A stretch of DNA of 64,000 nucleotides from a gamma proteobacterium L18 (GTDB lineage Bacteria > Pseudomonadota > Gammaproteobacteria > Pseudomonadales > Pseudomonadaceae). The translations under genes and the position numbers were made by a program. Shown one piece after another: positions 32,733 through 40,422 of this stretch. Within the stretch, counting starts at the first letter, position 1; each line of letters starts with the position of its first letter. The notes below the pieces were generated by a model that ran no database searches, was not told the origin of the DNA, and worked only from the letters and a program-made list of their open reading frames with translations. The DNA is taken from assembly GCA_000497835.1 (NCBI GenBank), contig KI547166.1:533990-597989 (forward strand), in the 5' to 3' direction.

Positions 32733-34505
32733 TCAGGCATCCACAACCGTATTGAACTGCAACGCCGCCAACCGCGCATACAACGCGTTCCCGGCAATCA
32801 ATTGCCGATGCGTACCCACCGCTACCACCCTGCCCTGCTCGATCACCGCAATGCGGTCGGCGTTCTGTACCGTCGCCAGGCGGTGCGCAATCACCAGTGT
32901 CGTGCGCCCCTGCATCAACGTGGGCAAGGCCTGCTGAATCAAATGTTCACTCTGCGCATCCAGCGCGCTGGTGGCTTCGTCCAGCAGCAATATCGGTGCG
33001 TCCAGCAATAACGCCCGGGCAATCGCCAGGCGCTGCCGCTGGCCACCCGACAGCCCCAGCCCCGCCTCGCCCAGGTGCGTCTGATAGCCTTGGGGCAATT
33101 GCTCGACAAAGTCGTGGGCGTGGGCAATGCGCGCCGCCTGCTGCACCTGTTCGAAACTGGCATCGGCCTGGCCGTAGCGCAGGTTGTCCTCCACGGTGCC
33201 GAAAAACAGCGCCGGGGTTTGCGACACCAGGGCGAAGTGCCGGCGCAGGTCGGTGGGGTCAAGCTGGCGCAGGTCCACCCCGTCAATCAGGATGCGGCCT
33301 TGCTGCGGGTCGTAGAAACGCAGCAGCAAATCGAACAGCGTCGACTTGCCCGCACCCGACGGCCCCACCAACGCCAGGGTTTCCCCTGCCTCGATCATCA
33401 GGTCCAGGCCGTTGATGGCCGGCTGCTGAGGGCGCGAGGGGTAGGCAAACACCACCTGTTCAAGCGCCAGCCGGCCGCTGACCCGTGCCGGCAACACCTG
33501 CAAGCCACTGGCCGGGGCGCGAATCTCGCTGCTGGCCTGCAGCAGCTCACCGATGCGCTCAGCTGCACCGGCGGCCCGCTGCAGTTCGCCCAACACCTCA
33601 CTGAGGGTGCCGAAGGCGCTGCCCACAATCAGGCTGTAGAACACGAACGCCGCCAATTCGCCGCCGGAAATGCGCCCGGCAATCACGTCCATGCCGCCGA
33701 CCCACAGCATCACGCCCACCGCGCCCAACACCAGTACGATCACCAGGGTAATCAGCCAGGCGCGCTGGACAATGCGCTTGCGCGCCGTCTCGAACGCCTG
33801 CTCCACCGTGACGCCGAAGCGCCGCTGATCCTCGGCCTGGTGGTTGTAGGCCTGCACGGTCTTGATCTGATTGAGGGTCTCGGCCACGTAGCTGCCCACA
33901 TCGGCGATACGGTCCTGGCTTTGGCGCGACAGGCCGCGCACTCGGCGCCCGAACACCAGGATCGGCGCCAACACCAGCGGCAAGGCAATCACCACGATAC
34001 TGGTGAGCTTGGGGTTGGTGACAAACAGCAACACGATGCCGCCAACCACCATCAGCGCGTTGCGCAGGAACAGCGACAGCGACGAGCCGATCACCGATTG
34101 CAGCAAGGTGGTGTCGGCGGTCAGCCGTGACTGGATCTCCGAACTGCGGTTGTTCTCGTAGAAACCGGGGTGCAGGTAGATCAGGTGGTCGAACACCTGC
34201 TGGCGAATGTCGGCCACGCAGCGCTCGCCAATCCATGACACCAGGTAGAAGCGTACGAAGGTGCCCACCGCCAGCGCCATCACCAGCAGCATGAACACCG
34301 CGATGGAGCGGTTGAGCAGTGCCGGCGACTGGGTCAGAAAGCCCTGGTCCACCAGCAGGCGAATGCCCTGGCCCATGGACAGGGTAATGCCGGCCGTAAC
34401 CACCAATGCCAGCAGGGCCGCCAGCGCACGCCAGCGATAGGGAGCGAGGAAATGCATGGCCAGGCGCAGGGCGCGACGCTGGTGAGAGGAAAGCAGCGGG
34501 ATCAT
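32733..34505 (-). CDS. ABC exporter, fused permease and ATPase
   Basis: The 590-residue protein (ATG 34505) has an N-terminal six-helix exporter domain (residues about 20-310) and a nucleotide-binding domain with Walker A GPSGAGKST, Q-loop VSQTPALFFGTVEDNLRYG, signature LSGGQRQRLAIARALL, Walker B PILLLDEATSALD and switch His IAHRLATV. It is a type IV (MsbA/LmrA-like) half-transporter expected to work as a homodimer. Substrate is unknown; lipids or drugs are typical. Longer upstream extension (to 34559) has no support. Confidence 0.92.
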   Translation of the reverse strand: MIPLLSSHQRRALRLAMHFLAPYRWRALAALLALVVTAGITLSMGQGIRLLVDQGFLTQSPALLNRSIAVFMLLVMALAVGTFVRFYLVSWIGERCVADIRQQVFDHLIYLHPGFYENNRSSEIQSRLTADTTLLQSVIGSSLSLFLRNALMVVGGIVLLFVTNPKLTSIVVIALPLVLAPILVFGRRVRGLSRQSQDRIADVGSYVAETLNQIKTVQAYNHQAEDQRRFGVTVEQAFETARKRIVQRAWLITLVIVLVLGAVGVMLWVGGMDVIAGRISGGELAAFVFYSLIVGSAFGTLSEVLGELQRAAGAAERIGELLQASSEIRAPASGLQVLPARVSGRLALEQVVFAYPSRPQQPAINGLDLMIEAGETLALVGPSGAGKSTLFDLLLRFYDPQQGRILIDGVDLRQLDPTDLRRHFALVSQTPALFFGTVEDNLRYGQADASFEQVQQAARIAHAHDFVEQLPQGYQTHLGEAGLGLSGGQRQRLAIARALLLDAPILLLDEATSALDAQSEHLIQQALPTLMQGRTTLVIAHRLATVQNADRIAVIEQGRVVAVGTHRQLIAGNALYARLAALQFNTVVDA

Positions 34506-34619
34506 GGGCGGGCCGTGGCAACGAAGATGGAGCAAGCCTACACCCGCTGCCCCTGCCAACGCGATCTGTTGCAGCGGGGTACGTCTTTACACTTCTGAAA
34601 CAATTCTTATTCACGAAGT

Positions 34620-34704
34620 TTTCACACCCGACGCCGTAGGGTGACACCACTCCTTTGTGATTCTTTGAATTCCCCGCCCGCTCCCCCATCGCGGGCGTTT
34701 TTTT
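34620..34704 (+). ncRNA. Candidate small RNA with two hairpins
   Basis: About 85 nt. CACCC-N9-GGGTG (34624-34642) forms a first hairpin, an unpaired stretch follows, and CGCCCGC-N9-GCGGGCG (34675-34697) with seven T residues forms a strong terminator. No gene on the plus strand ends here, since the ABC gene reads away, so the terminator needs another transcript. A weak promoter (TTTACA at 34586, TATTCA at 34608) lies at suitable distance. It could instead be a premature terminator of a long gabP leader. Confidence 0.45.
34675..34704 (+). terminator. Strong intrinsic terminator without an upstream gene
   Basis: The 7-bp all-GC stem (34675-34681 with 34691-34697), 9-nt loop and T7 tract (34698-34704) form a textbook plus-strand terminator. 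It lies 223 bp upstream of the GabP-like start. Confidence 0.88.
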
Positions 34705-34926
34705 GCCTTTAATTTGCCATCACTCGACAGCCCCCATGTCGTTTCTTGAAAGCCCCGTGGCGCAACTGAATCACCTGCCCCGGCAACTGCCGGGATAAGG
34801 TGGTGCCCGTGAAACGCCTGACCCCCATAACAATACGCGTAGAGGCAAGGTTCTATTGATCTGCATACGCCCAAGGTGTCACTGCCTCTTCTCTGCCCCC
34901 TATAACCCTTACTACACGAGCAGAGT

Positions 34927-36282
34927 ATGACGAGCCTCCACGACCAAGGCAGCGGACAGCTGTCCAACGGCTTCAAGCCGCGCCACGTCACCATGCTATC
35001 CATCGCCGGCATCATCGGCGCCGGCCTGTTCGTCGGCTCCGGCCACGCCATTGCCGCCAGCGGCCCCGCCGTCATCCTCGCCTACCTGGCCGCCGGCACC
35101 CTGGTGGTGCTGGTGATGCGCATGCTGGGCGAGATGGCCGTGGCCAATCCCGACACTGGCTCTTTCTCCACTTACGCCGAAAAAGCCATCGGGCCCTGGG
35201 CCGGCTTCACCATTGGCTGGCTGTACTGGTGGTTCTGGGTGCTGGTGGTGCCCATCGAGGCACTGGCGGCCGGGCATATCCTCAACCAGTGGTTCCCGTT
35301 TATCGACACCTGGGTCATTGCCCTGGCGTCGGTGGTGTTGCTGAGCATCACCAACCTGTTCGGGGTGGAAAAATACGGCGAGTTCGAATTCTGGTTTGCC
35401 CTGCTCAAGGTCACGGCCATTGTCCTGTTCATCGGCTTCGGCGCGGCCGCGCTGATGGGCTGGTTGCCGCTGCACGAAGGCGCGGGGCTGATCAACCTGA
35501 TGAACGAGCACGGCGGCTTCGCACCCAACGGCATGAGCGCCGTGGTGGGAGCCTTCATCACGATCATGTTCAGCTTCATCGGCACCGAATCGGTGACCAT
35601 CGCTGCTGCGGAGTCGGGCGAGCCTTCACGCAACATCGCCAAGGCCACCCGCTCGGTGATCTGGCGCATAGGCGTGTTCTATTTGCTGTCGATCCTGGTG
35701 GTGATCAGCGTTGGCTCCTATCAGCGGGCACTGGAACTGCTTCAGGTGCCGCACGCCAAGCTGCTGGTTGACCTGGTGGTGCTGGTGGCCGTGACCAGTT
35801 GCATGAACTCCTCGATCTACATCGCCTCGCGCATGCTGTATTCCCTGGCGCGCCGGGGTGATGCGCCCAAGGGCGCGGCGAAGACCTCGGCCAATGGCGT
35901 GCCGCGCCGCGCCGTGCTGGCCACTGCCGCAGTCGGCGCCTTCATCGCCGCGCTCAATCACTTCGCCCCGGCCAGCCTGTTCGACTTCCTGCTGTCCAGC
36001 TCCGGCGCAGTGGCCTTGCTGGTGTACCTGGCCATCGCCATTTCGCAACTGCGCATGCGTCGTCTTCACGGCGACGCGCTGACCTTCAAGATGTGGTTGT
36101 TCCCCTGGGCCACTTATGCGGTGATCCTGTTCATCTGCGCGGCGTTGGCGGTGCTGCTGTTTACCCCCGAACATCGCGCCGAGGCCACCAGCACGCTGTG
36201 CCTGGCCCTGGGTGTGTCGCTGCTGGGCATCATTACCTGCCGGCGCAGGAACTCCCTCACCGCAGCACAGTCAGCTTATTAG
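34927..36282 (+). CDS. gabP: Amino-acid permease, GabP-like
   Basis: The 451-residue protein has twelve predicted membrane segments and the AAT/APC signature near its N-terminus: GFKPRHVTMLSIAGIIGAGLFVGSGHAIAASGPAVILAYLAAGTLVVLVMRMLGEMA, then YAEKAIGPWAGFTIGWLYWWFWVLVVPIEALAAG. This pattern fits gamma-aminobutyrate permease, a proton symporter of the inner membrane. gabD/gabT are not in the window, so the exact substrate (GABA, or another amino acid) is inferred from similarity only. Confidence 0.85.
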   Translation: MTSLHDQGSGQLSNGFKPRHVTMLSIAGIIGAGLFVGSGHAIAASGPAVILAYLAAGTLVVLVMRMLGEMAVANPDTGSFSTYAEKAIGPWAGFTIGWLYWWFWVLVVPIEALAAGHILNQWFPFIDTWVIALASVVLLSITNLFGVEKYGEFEFWFALLKVTAIVLFIGFGAAALMGWLPLHEGAGLINLMNEHGGFAPNGMSAVVGAFITIMFSFIGTESVTIAAAESGEPSRNIAKATRSVIWRIGVFYLLSILVVISVGSYQRALELLQVPHAKLLVDLVVLVAVTSCMNSSIYIASRMLYSLARRGDAPKGAAKTSANGVPRRAVLATAAVGAFIAALNHFAPASLFDFLLSSSGAVALLVYLAIAISQLRMRRLHGDALTFKMWLFPWATYAVILFICAALAVLLFTPEHRAEATSTLCLALGVSLLGIITCRRRNSLTAAQSAY

Positions 36283-36445
36283 GAGGGCTGGGCGCAGGCG
36301 CTAGACGCTTTTGATCTAAGCCCGCGCTGGCCAATCACGCCACTTTCTGGTGGACTGAAAGCGTCGCCAGGGGACAAAGGGAGTTGTCACGACGCAGTCA
36401 TCTGGCGGCCCTAGTCTGAGCACACACCTGATGAGGAGACGGGCC

Positions 36446-36631
36446 ATGGGCTTGCAAAGCAGCAGTAACCAAACCGTGGAAGTATGCCGCAACCAACCGC
36501 ACCAGGCGGTAGGCGGCTCCATTATCGATGCCAAGGGACGCGAGATCCCTATCACCGAAGACATGATCCAGGAAGCCTGTCAGGAACTGGAAAAACGTCT
36601 GGTCAAACCTGCACCTGCCAAACAAGACTGA
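36446..36631 (+). CDS. PA1571-like small protein
   Basis: The 61-residue protein (MGLQSSSNQTVEVCRNQPHQAVGGSIIDAKGREIPITEDMIQEACQELEKRLVKPAPAKQD) starts at ATG 36446 with GAGGAG 8 bp upstream. It resembles the small PA1571 family conserved in Pseudomonas; no function is known. The middle GGSIIDAKGREIPITEDMIQEACQELEKRL looks like one beta-hairpin plus a helix. A terminator follows 19 bp after the stop. Confidence 0.8.
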   Translation: MGLQSSSNQTVEVCRNQPHQAVGGSIIDAKGREIPITEDMIQEACQELEKRLVKPAPAKQD

Positions 36632-36650
36632 CGTCCCGCAACACATCATG

Positions 36651-36675
36651 AACCCGGCTGATTGGCCGGGTTTTT
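36651..36675 (+). terminator. Intrinsic terminator of the PA1571-like gene
   Basis: AACCCGGC-TGATTG-GCCGGGTT (8-bp perfect stem, 36651-36672) is followed by a T-rich tract. Confidence 0.88.
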
Positions 36676-36703
36676 CTTTGCGGTAGGTATTGGTTTTCCG
36701 GAG

Positions 36704-36812
36704 CCTGCACCGGCCTCTCGCGAGCAAGCTTTGCTCCCACAGTGGTGAATCCTGCATGGCGATTGGCTCACCACTGTGGGAGCAAAGCTTGCTCGCGAGA
36801 GGCCGGTACAGG
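36704..36812. repeat. Family B inverted repeat (45-nt arms)
   Basis: Arms 36704-36748 and 36768-36812 pair with one mismatch, extending the common AGCAAAGCTTGCTCGCGA core on both sides. This is one of the longest hairpins in the window (19-nt loop). It lies between the PA1571-like gene and the convergent pdxB gene. Confidence 0.92.
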
Positions 36813-36853
36813 CGACCCAAACCCCGGGGTTCTTCTGCGGTGTTGGAAAACCC

Positions 36854-37999
36854 TTACACCAACTCGCACCCGAGCGCCGCCACCAGGCGGCGCAGGTCCG
36901 GCGAATAGCCGTCCATGCGCACCCGCAACCCTTCGATCTCGCGGCGCGAGGTGGGGTATTGCTTGCGCAGGGCATCGAAGGCCTGGCGCTGCTGGCTGTC
37001 GTTGTCAGTCAGGCTGCGGCGGAAATTGGCGTCGTCCTGGCGTGGGTCGTACACCGCGCGGCATAGCATGGCCATGGCCAGCGCCGGGTCGGCCAGGCCG
37101 CCCAGGGCCACTTCCGACAGCCAGCGCGGGGGCAGCAGGTCGCTCAGTTGCACCACCGGTGGCTCGCCGCGAAAGGCACAGTAGGCCTGATAAATCTGCG
37201 CAGTGCCGCGCTGGCGACCGTCCAGGCTGTAGCCGGCAATGTGCGGGGTAGCCAGTACGCACAGGTCGGCCAGCTCGCCGTCGACGCTGGGTTCGTGCTC
37301 CCACACGTCCAGCACGGCCTGCACGTCTTCGCGTTCGATCAGCAAGTTCTTCAAGGCCAGGTTGTCGATCACCGGCCCCCGGGCGGCGTTGATCAGCCAG
37401 GTGCCCGGCTTGACGCGGGCCAGGCGTTCGGCGTCCAGCAGGTGCCAGGTGGGGTGGCTGCCGCCCTTGTTGAGTGGCGTGTGCAGGCTGATCACGTCGC
37501 ACTCCTGGATGATGGTGTCCAGGCTCACGTAGTCACCGCCTTCAACCGCCTGGCGTACCGGGTCGCAGACTTTCACGTCCCAACCCAGGTCGCGCAGCAC
37601 ACGGATCAGGCGCGAGCCGACCTGCCCGGCACCGACCACGCCGTAGGTGCGGTGCGCCAGGGGCACGCCTTCCAGCTCGGCCAGGGTCACCAGCGCGCTC
37701 AGCACATAGTCCACCACGCCACGGGCGTTGCAGCCCGGGGCGCTGGACCAGCGAATGCCTGCCTCGGTGAAATAGTCCAGGTCCAGGTGGTCGGTACCAA
37801 TGGTGCACGTGCCGACAAAGCGCACGTTGCTGCCGGCCAGCAGCTCCCGGTTGACCTTGGTGATCGAGCGCACCAGCAGCACATCGGCGTCGCGCACCGC
37901 ATCGGCGTCGACCTGGCGCCCGTGCACGCGGCGGATTTCGCCGAAGCCGGCAAAGAATTCTTCAAGCAGTGGAATGTTTTCGTCAGCGACAATCAGCAT
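36854..37999 (-). CDS. pdxB: Erythronate-4-phosphate dehydrogenase
   Basis: The 381-residue protein matches PdxB, a D-2-hydroxyacid dehydrogenase: [46 protein letters not shown], the Rossmann fingerprint [29 protein letters not shown], catalytic Arg in [12 protein letters not shown] and His in [17 protein letters not shown]. It has the extra C-terminal dimerisation domain (about residues 290-381) that separates PdxB from other family members. It oxidises 4-phosphoerythronate in the DXP-dependent pyridoxal 5'-phosphate pathway. Confidence 0.96.
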   Translation of the reverse strand: MLIVADENIPLLEEFFAGFGEIRRVHGRQVDADAVRDADVLLVRSITKVNRELLAGSNVRFVGTCTIGTDHLDLDYFTEAGIRWSSAPGCNARGVVDYVLSALVTLAELEGVPLAHRTYGVVGAGQVGSRLIRVLRDLGWDVKVCDPVRQAVEGGDYVSLDTIIQECDVISLHTPLNKGGSHPTWHLLDAERLARVKPGTWLINAARGPVIDNLALKNLLIEREDVQAVLDVWEHEPSVDGELADLCVLATPHIAGYSLDGRQRGTAQIYQAYCAFRGEPPVVQLSDLLPPRWLSEVALGGLADPALAMAMLCRAVYDPRQDDANFRRSLTDNDSQQRQAFDALRKQYPTSRREIEGLRVRMDGYSPDLRRLVAALGCELV

Positions 38000-38135
38000 G
38001 GCAAGCTCCCCATTATGGGCGGCAGTTTAGGCGTAGCCGGGCGCGCCGTCACGAAACACATGGCGGGTGTTTCCTGACTTGTGCGTCAAAGCGTAGAATG
38101 GGCGGTTTTCCGCGCCCATCAGTGGACTACGCCCC

Positions 38136-39533
38136 GTGACCGCAGCTGCAACCGACGTGACCCTCCCCCTGACCCGCCCTGCCCGGGTGCGCCTTGAACT
38201 GCGCACGCTGCTGGCCCTGGCGGGCCCGATCATCATTGCGCAACTGGCGCACACGGCCATGGGCTTCGTCGACGCCGTGATGGCCGGCCGCGTAGGGCCG
38301 CGCGATTTGGCGGCGGTGGCGCTGGGCAACTCCATCTGGGTGCCGGTGTTTCTGCTGATGACCGGCATCTTGCTGGCCACCACGCCCAAGGTCGCCCAGC
38401 GCCACGGCGCCGGCACCCCGCACGAGATCGGCCCACTGGTGCGCCAGGCGCTGTGGCTGGCACTGGCCGCAGGCCTGGGCGCCAGCCTGCTGCTGTTCAA
38501 CGCAGAGCCGGTGCTGCACCTGATGAAGGTCGACCCGGAACTGATTGCCCCGTGCATGGGCTATTTGCGCGGCATCGGCACCGGCCTGCCCTCCGTGGCG
38601 CTGTACCACGTGCTGCGCTGCTGCAGCGACGGCATGGGCCGCACTCGCCCCAGCATGGTGCTGGGCCTGTGCGGCCTGGCGCTGAACATCCCGCTCAACT
38701 ACGTGTTCATCTACGGCCACTTGGGCGTGCCGGCCATGGGCGGCGTGGGTTGCGGCTGGGCCACGGCCAGCGTGATGTGGATGATGCTGCTGGGCATGGC
38801 CGGCTGGGTGCGCTGGGCGCCGGCCTACCGCGGCGCCGACGTGTTCGGACGGTTCCAGTGGCCACAGTGGCCGGTGATCAAGCGCCTGCTGGGCATCGGC
38901 CTGCCGATCGGGATCGCGGTGTTCGCCGAGTCGAGCATCTTCGCCGTCATCGCCCTGCTGATCGGCAGCCTGGGCTCTACCGTGGTGGCCGGGCATCAGA
39001 TTGCCCTGAGCATCAGTTCCATGGTGTTCATGATTCCGTTTTCGCTGGGCATGGCCGTCACCATCCGCGTGGGCCAGGCGCTGGGCCGAGGGTTGCCGCG
39101 CGAGGCGCGCTTCGCTGCCGGCATCGGCATGGCCAGCGCGCTGGCCTATGCCTGTTTCTCGGCCAGCCTGATGTACCTGGGGCGCGCGCACATTGCCCAG
39201 ATCTACACCGCTGACCCGGCGGTGCTGCACATTGCCTCGATGCTGATTGTGTACGCGGCGCTGTTTCAGTTCTCGGACGCCATCCAGGTGACGGCAGCCG
39301 GGGCATTGCGCGGTTACCAGGACACGCGGGTGACCATGCTGCTGACGTTGTTCGCCTACTGGGGCATCGGCCTGCCGGTGGGGTACCTGCTGGGGCTGAC
39401 CGACTGGCTGGGCGCGCCAGCCGGGCCCAGGGGGTTGTGGCAGGGCTTGATCGTGGGGCTGACGTGCGCGGCGGCAATGTTGCTGGTGCGGTTGATGCGC
39501 AGCGCGCGCAAGCGCATCCGTAGTATGGCTTGA
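38136..39533 (+). CDS. MATE-family multidrug exporter
   Basis: The 465-residue protein has twelve predicted membrane segments in two MATE repeats (LRTLLALAGPIIIAQLAHTAMGFVDAVMAGRVGPRDLAAVALGNSIWVPVFLLMTGILLATTPKVAQRHGAG and its counterpart FAESSIFAVIALLIGSLGSTVVAGHQIALSISSMVFMIPFSLGMAVTIRVGQALGRG). These NorM-type proteins export cationic drugs with Na+ or H+. A GTG start at 38136 is used. It is divergent from pdxB. A large palindrome follows the stop. Confidence 0.92.
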   Translation: MTAAATDVTLPLTRPARVRLELRTLLALAGPIIIAQLAHTAMGFVDAVMAGRVGPRDLAAVALGNSIWVPVFLLMTGILLATTPKVAQRHGAGTPHEIGPLVRQALWLALAAGLGASLLLFNAEPVLHLMKVDPELIAPCMGYLRGIGTGLPSVALYHVLRCCSDGMGRTRPSMVLGLCGLALNIPLNYVFIYGHLGVPAMGGVGCGWATASVMWMMLLGMAGWVRWAPAYRGADVFGRFQWPQWPVIKRLLGIGLPIGIAVFAESSIFAVIALLIGSLGSTVVAGHQIALSISSMVFMIPFSLGMAVTIRVGQALGRGLPREARFAAGIGMASALAYACFSASLMYLGRAHIAQIYTADPAVLHIASMLIVYAALFQFSDAIQVTAAGALRGYQDTRVTMLLTLFAYWGIGLPVGYLLGLTDWLGAPAGPRGLWQGLIVGLTCAAAMLLVRLMRSARKRIRSMA

Positions 39534-39549
39534 GTCTGGCTGGGTCCTT

Positions 39550-39717
39550 TTCCCGAGCTTCGCTCGGTCCCACACCTTTCGCGGCAGTTGTGTCAGTAGG
39601 GCAAAGCTCTTAGCTTTTAGCACTAGCCTGTAATCCTGCTGTGCCCCCAAAGGCTAAAAGCTTTGCCTCATTGACTCAACTGCCGCGAAAGGTGTGGGAC
39701 CGAGCGAAGCTCGGGAA
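39550..39717. repeat. Large family C palindrome
   Basis: Arms 39552-39590 and 39677-39715 are exact 39-bp reverse complements and extend two base pairs outward (T-A, T-A). Further pairing occurs inside (39592-39595 with 39672-39675; 39600-39608 with 39659-39667), giving a ~165-nt cruciform-capable element. The outer core (CCGAGCTTCGCTCGG, GGTCCCACA) belongs to family C. It separates the convergent MATE and kdpE genes. Confidence 0.93.
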
Positions 39718-39730
39718 GAAGGCAACGCGG

Positions 39731-40420
39731 TCAAACAGTATGGAGCCGGTAGCCTACCCCCGGCTCAGTGATGATATAGCGCGGCGCCGTGGGGTCATCA
39801 CCTAGCTTCTGCCGCACATGCCCCACCACAATCCGCAGATAATGGCTGTCCTCCACATGGGTCGGCCCCCAGATATCCTTGAGCAATTGCTGCTGGGTAA
39901 TCACCCGCCCCGGGTAACGCGCCAGCTGCGCCACCACCGCGTACTCCTTGCGGGTCAACGCCACCTCGGCGCCGTCCAGGGTCACGCGGCGCAGGCCCAG
40001 GTCAATCACCAGGCCATCGATGCTCAGCGGCGCAACTGGCGCCTGAGCGCTGCCTGCCTGACGCAGCAACGCCCGCACCCGCGCCAGAAACTCCTGAATG
40101 CCGAACGGCTTGGTCACATAGTCGTTGGCACCGTTGTCCAGCGCCTCGACCTTCTGGATCTCGCTGGCGCGCACTGACAGCACCAGCACCGGCACCTGGG
40201 TCCACTCGCGCAGTTCGCGCAACACCTGCTGGCCATCCATGTCGGGCAGGCCCAGGTCCAGCACCACCAGGTCCGGACGGTTCAGGGCCGCCTGGCTCAG
40301 GCCCTCGGCACCCGTGCCGGCTTCCAGCACCTTGTAGCCCTGGGACGCCAGGCTGATGCGCAAAAATTTGCGGATCTGCGGTTCATCGTCGATTACCAGC
40401 AGGGTCGCGGTTTGACTCAT
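39731..40420 (-). CDS. kdpE: Response regulator KdpE
   Basis: The 229-residue OmpR-type regulator has acidic pair D11-D12, phospho-acceptor Asp55 (LVVLDLGLPDMDG), Lys in DYVTKPFGIQEFLARVRALLR and a winged-helix domain (VALTRKEYAVVAQLARYPGRVITQQQLLKDIWGPTHVEDSHYLRIVVGHVRQKLGDDPTAPRYIITEPGVGYRL), characteristic of KdpE. It starts 2 bp after the kdpD stop and activates kdpFABC when phosphorylated at low K+ or high salt. Confidence 0.96.
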   Translation of the reverse strand: MSQTATLLVIDDEPQIRKFLRISLASQGYKVLEAGTGAEGLSQAALNRPDLVVLDLGLPDMDGQQVLRELREWTQVPVLVLSVRASEIQKVEALDNGANDYVTKPFGIQEFLARVRALLRQAGSAQAPVAPLSIDGLVIDLGLRRVTLDGAEVALTRKEYAVVAQLARYPGRVITQQQLLKDIWGPTHVEDSHYLRIVVGHVRQKLGDDPTAPRYIITEPGVGYRLHTV

Positions 40421-40422
40421 GT

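Larger units (their letters stand above)
34506..34926. other. 421-bp intergenic region before the GabP-like gene
   Basis: No protein gene is supported. The first 200 bp hold the promoter of the ABC exporter (minus strand) and a plus-strand candidate small RNA ending in a strong terminator (34620-34704). The remaining 34705-34926 is leader for the permease gene; it contains a partial A-rich Crc/Hfq-like motif (ATAACAATA near 34829) that I regard as weak. Confidence 0.5.

Noticed and set aside
38127..39650. 507-residue minus-strand open frame over the MATE gene
   Set aside because: Composition is His/Gln-rich low complexity and no domain is visible; the MATE frame is clearly real.
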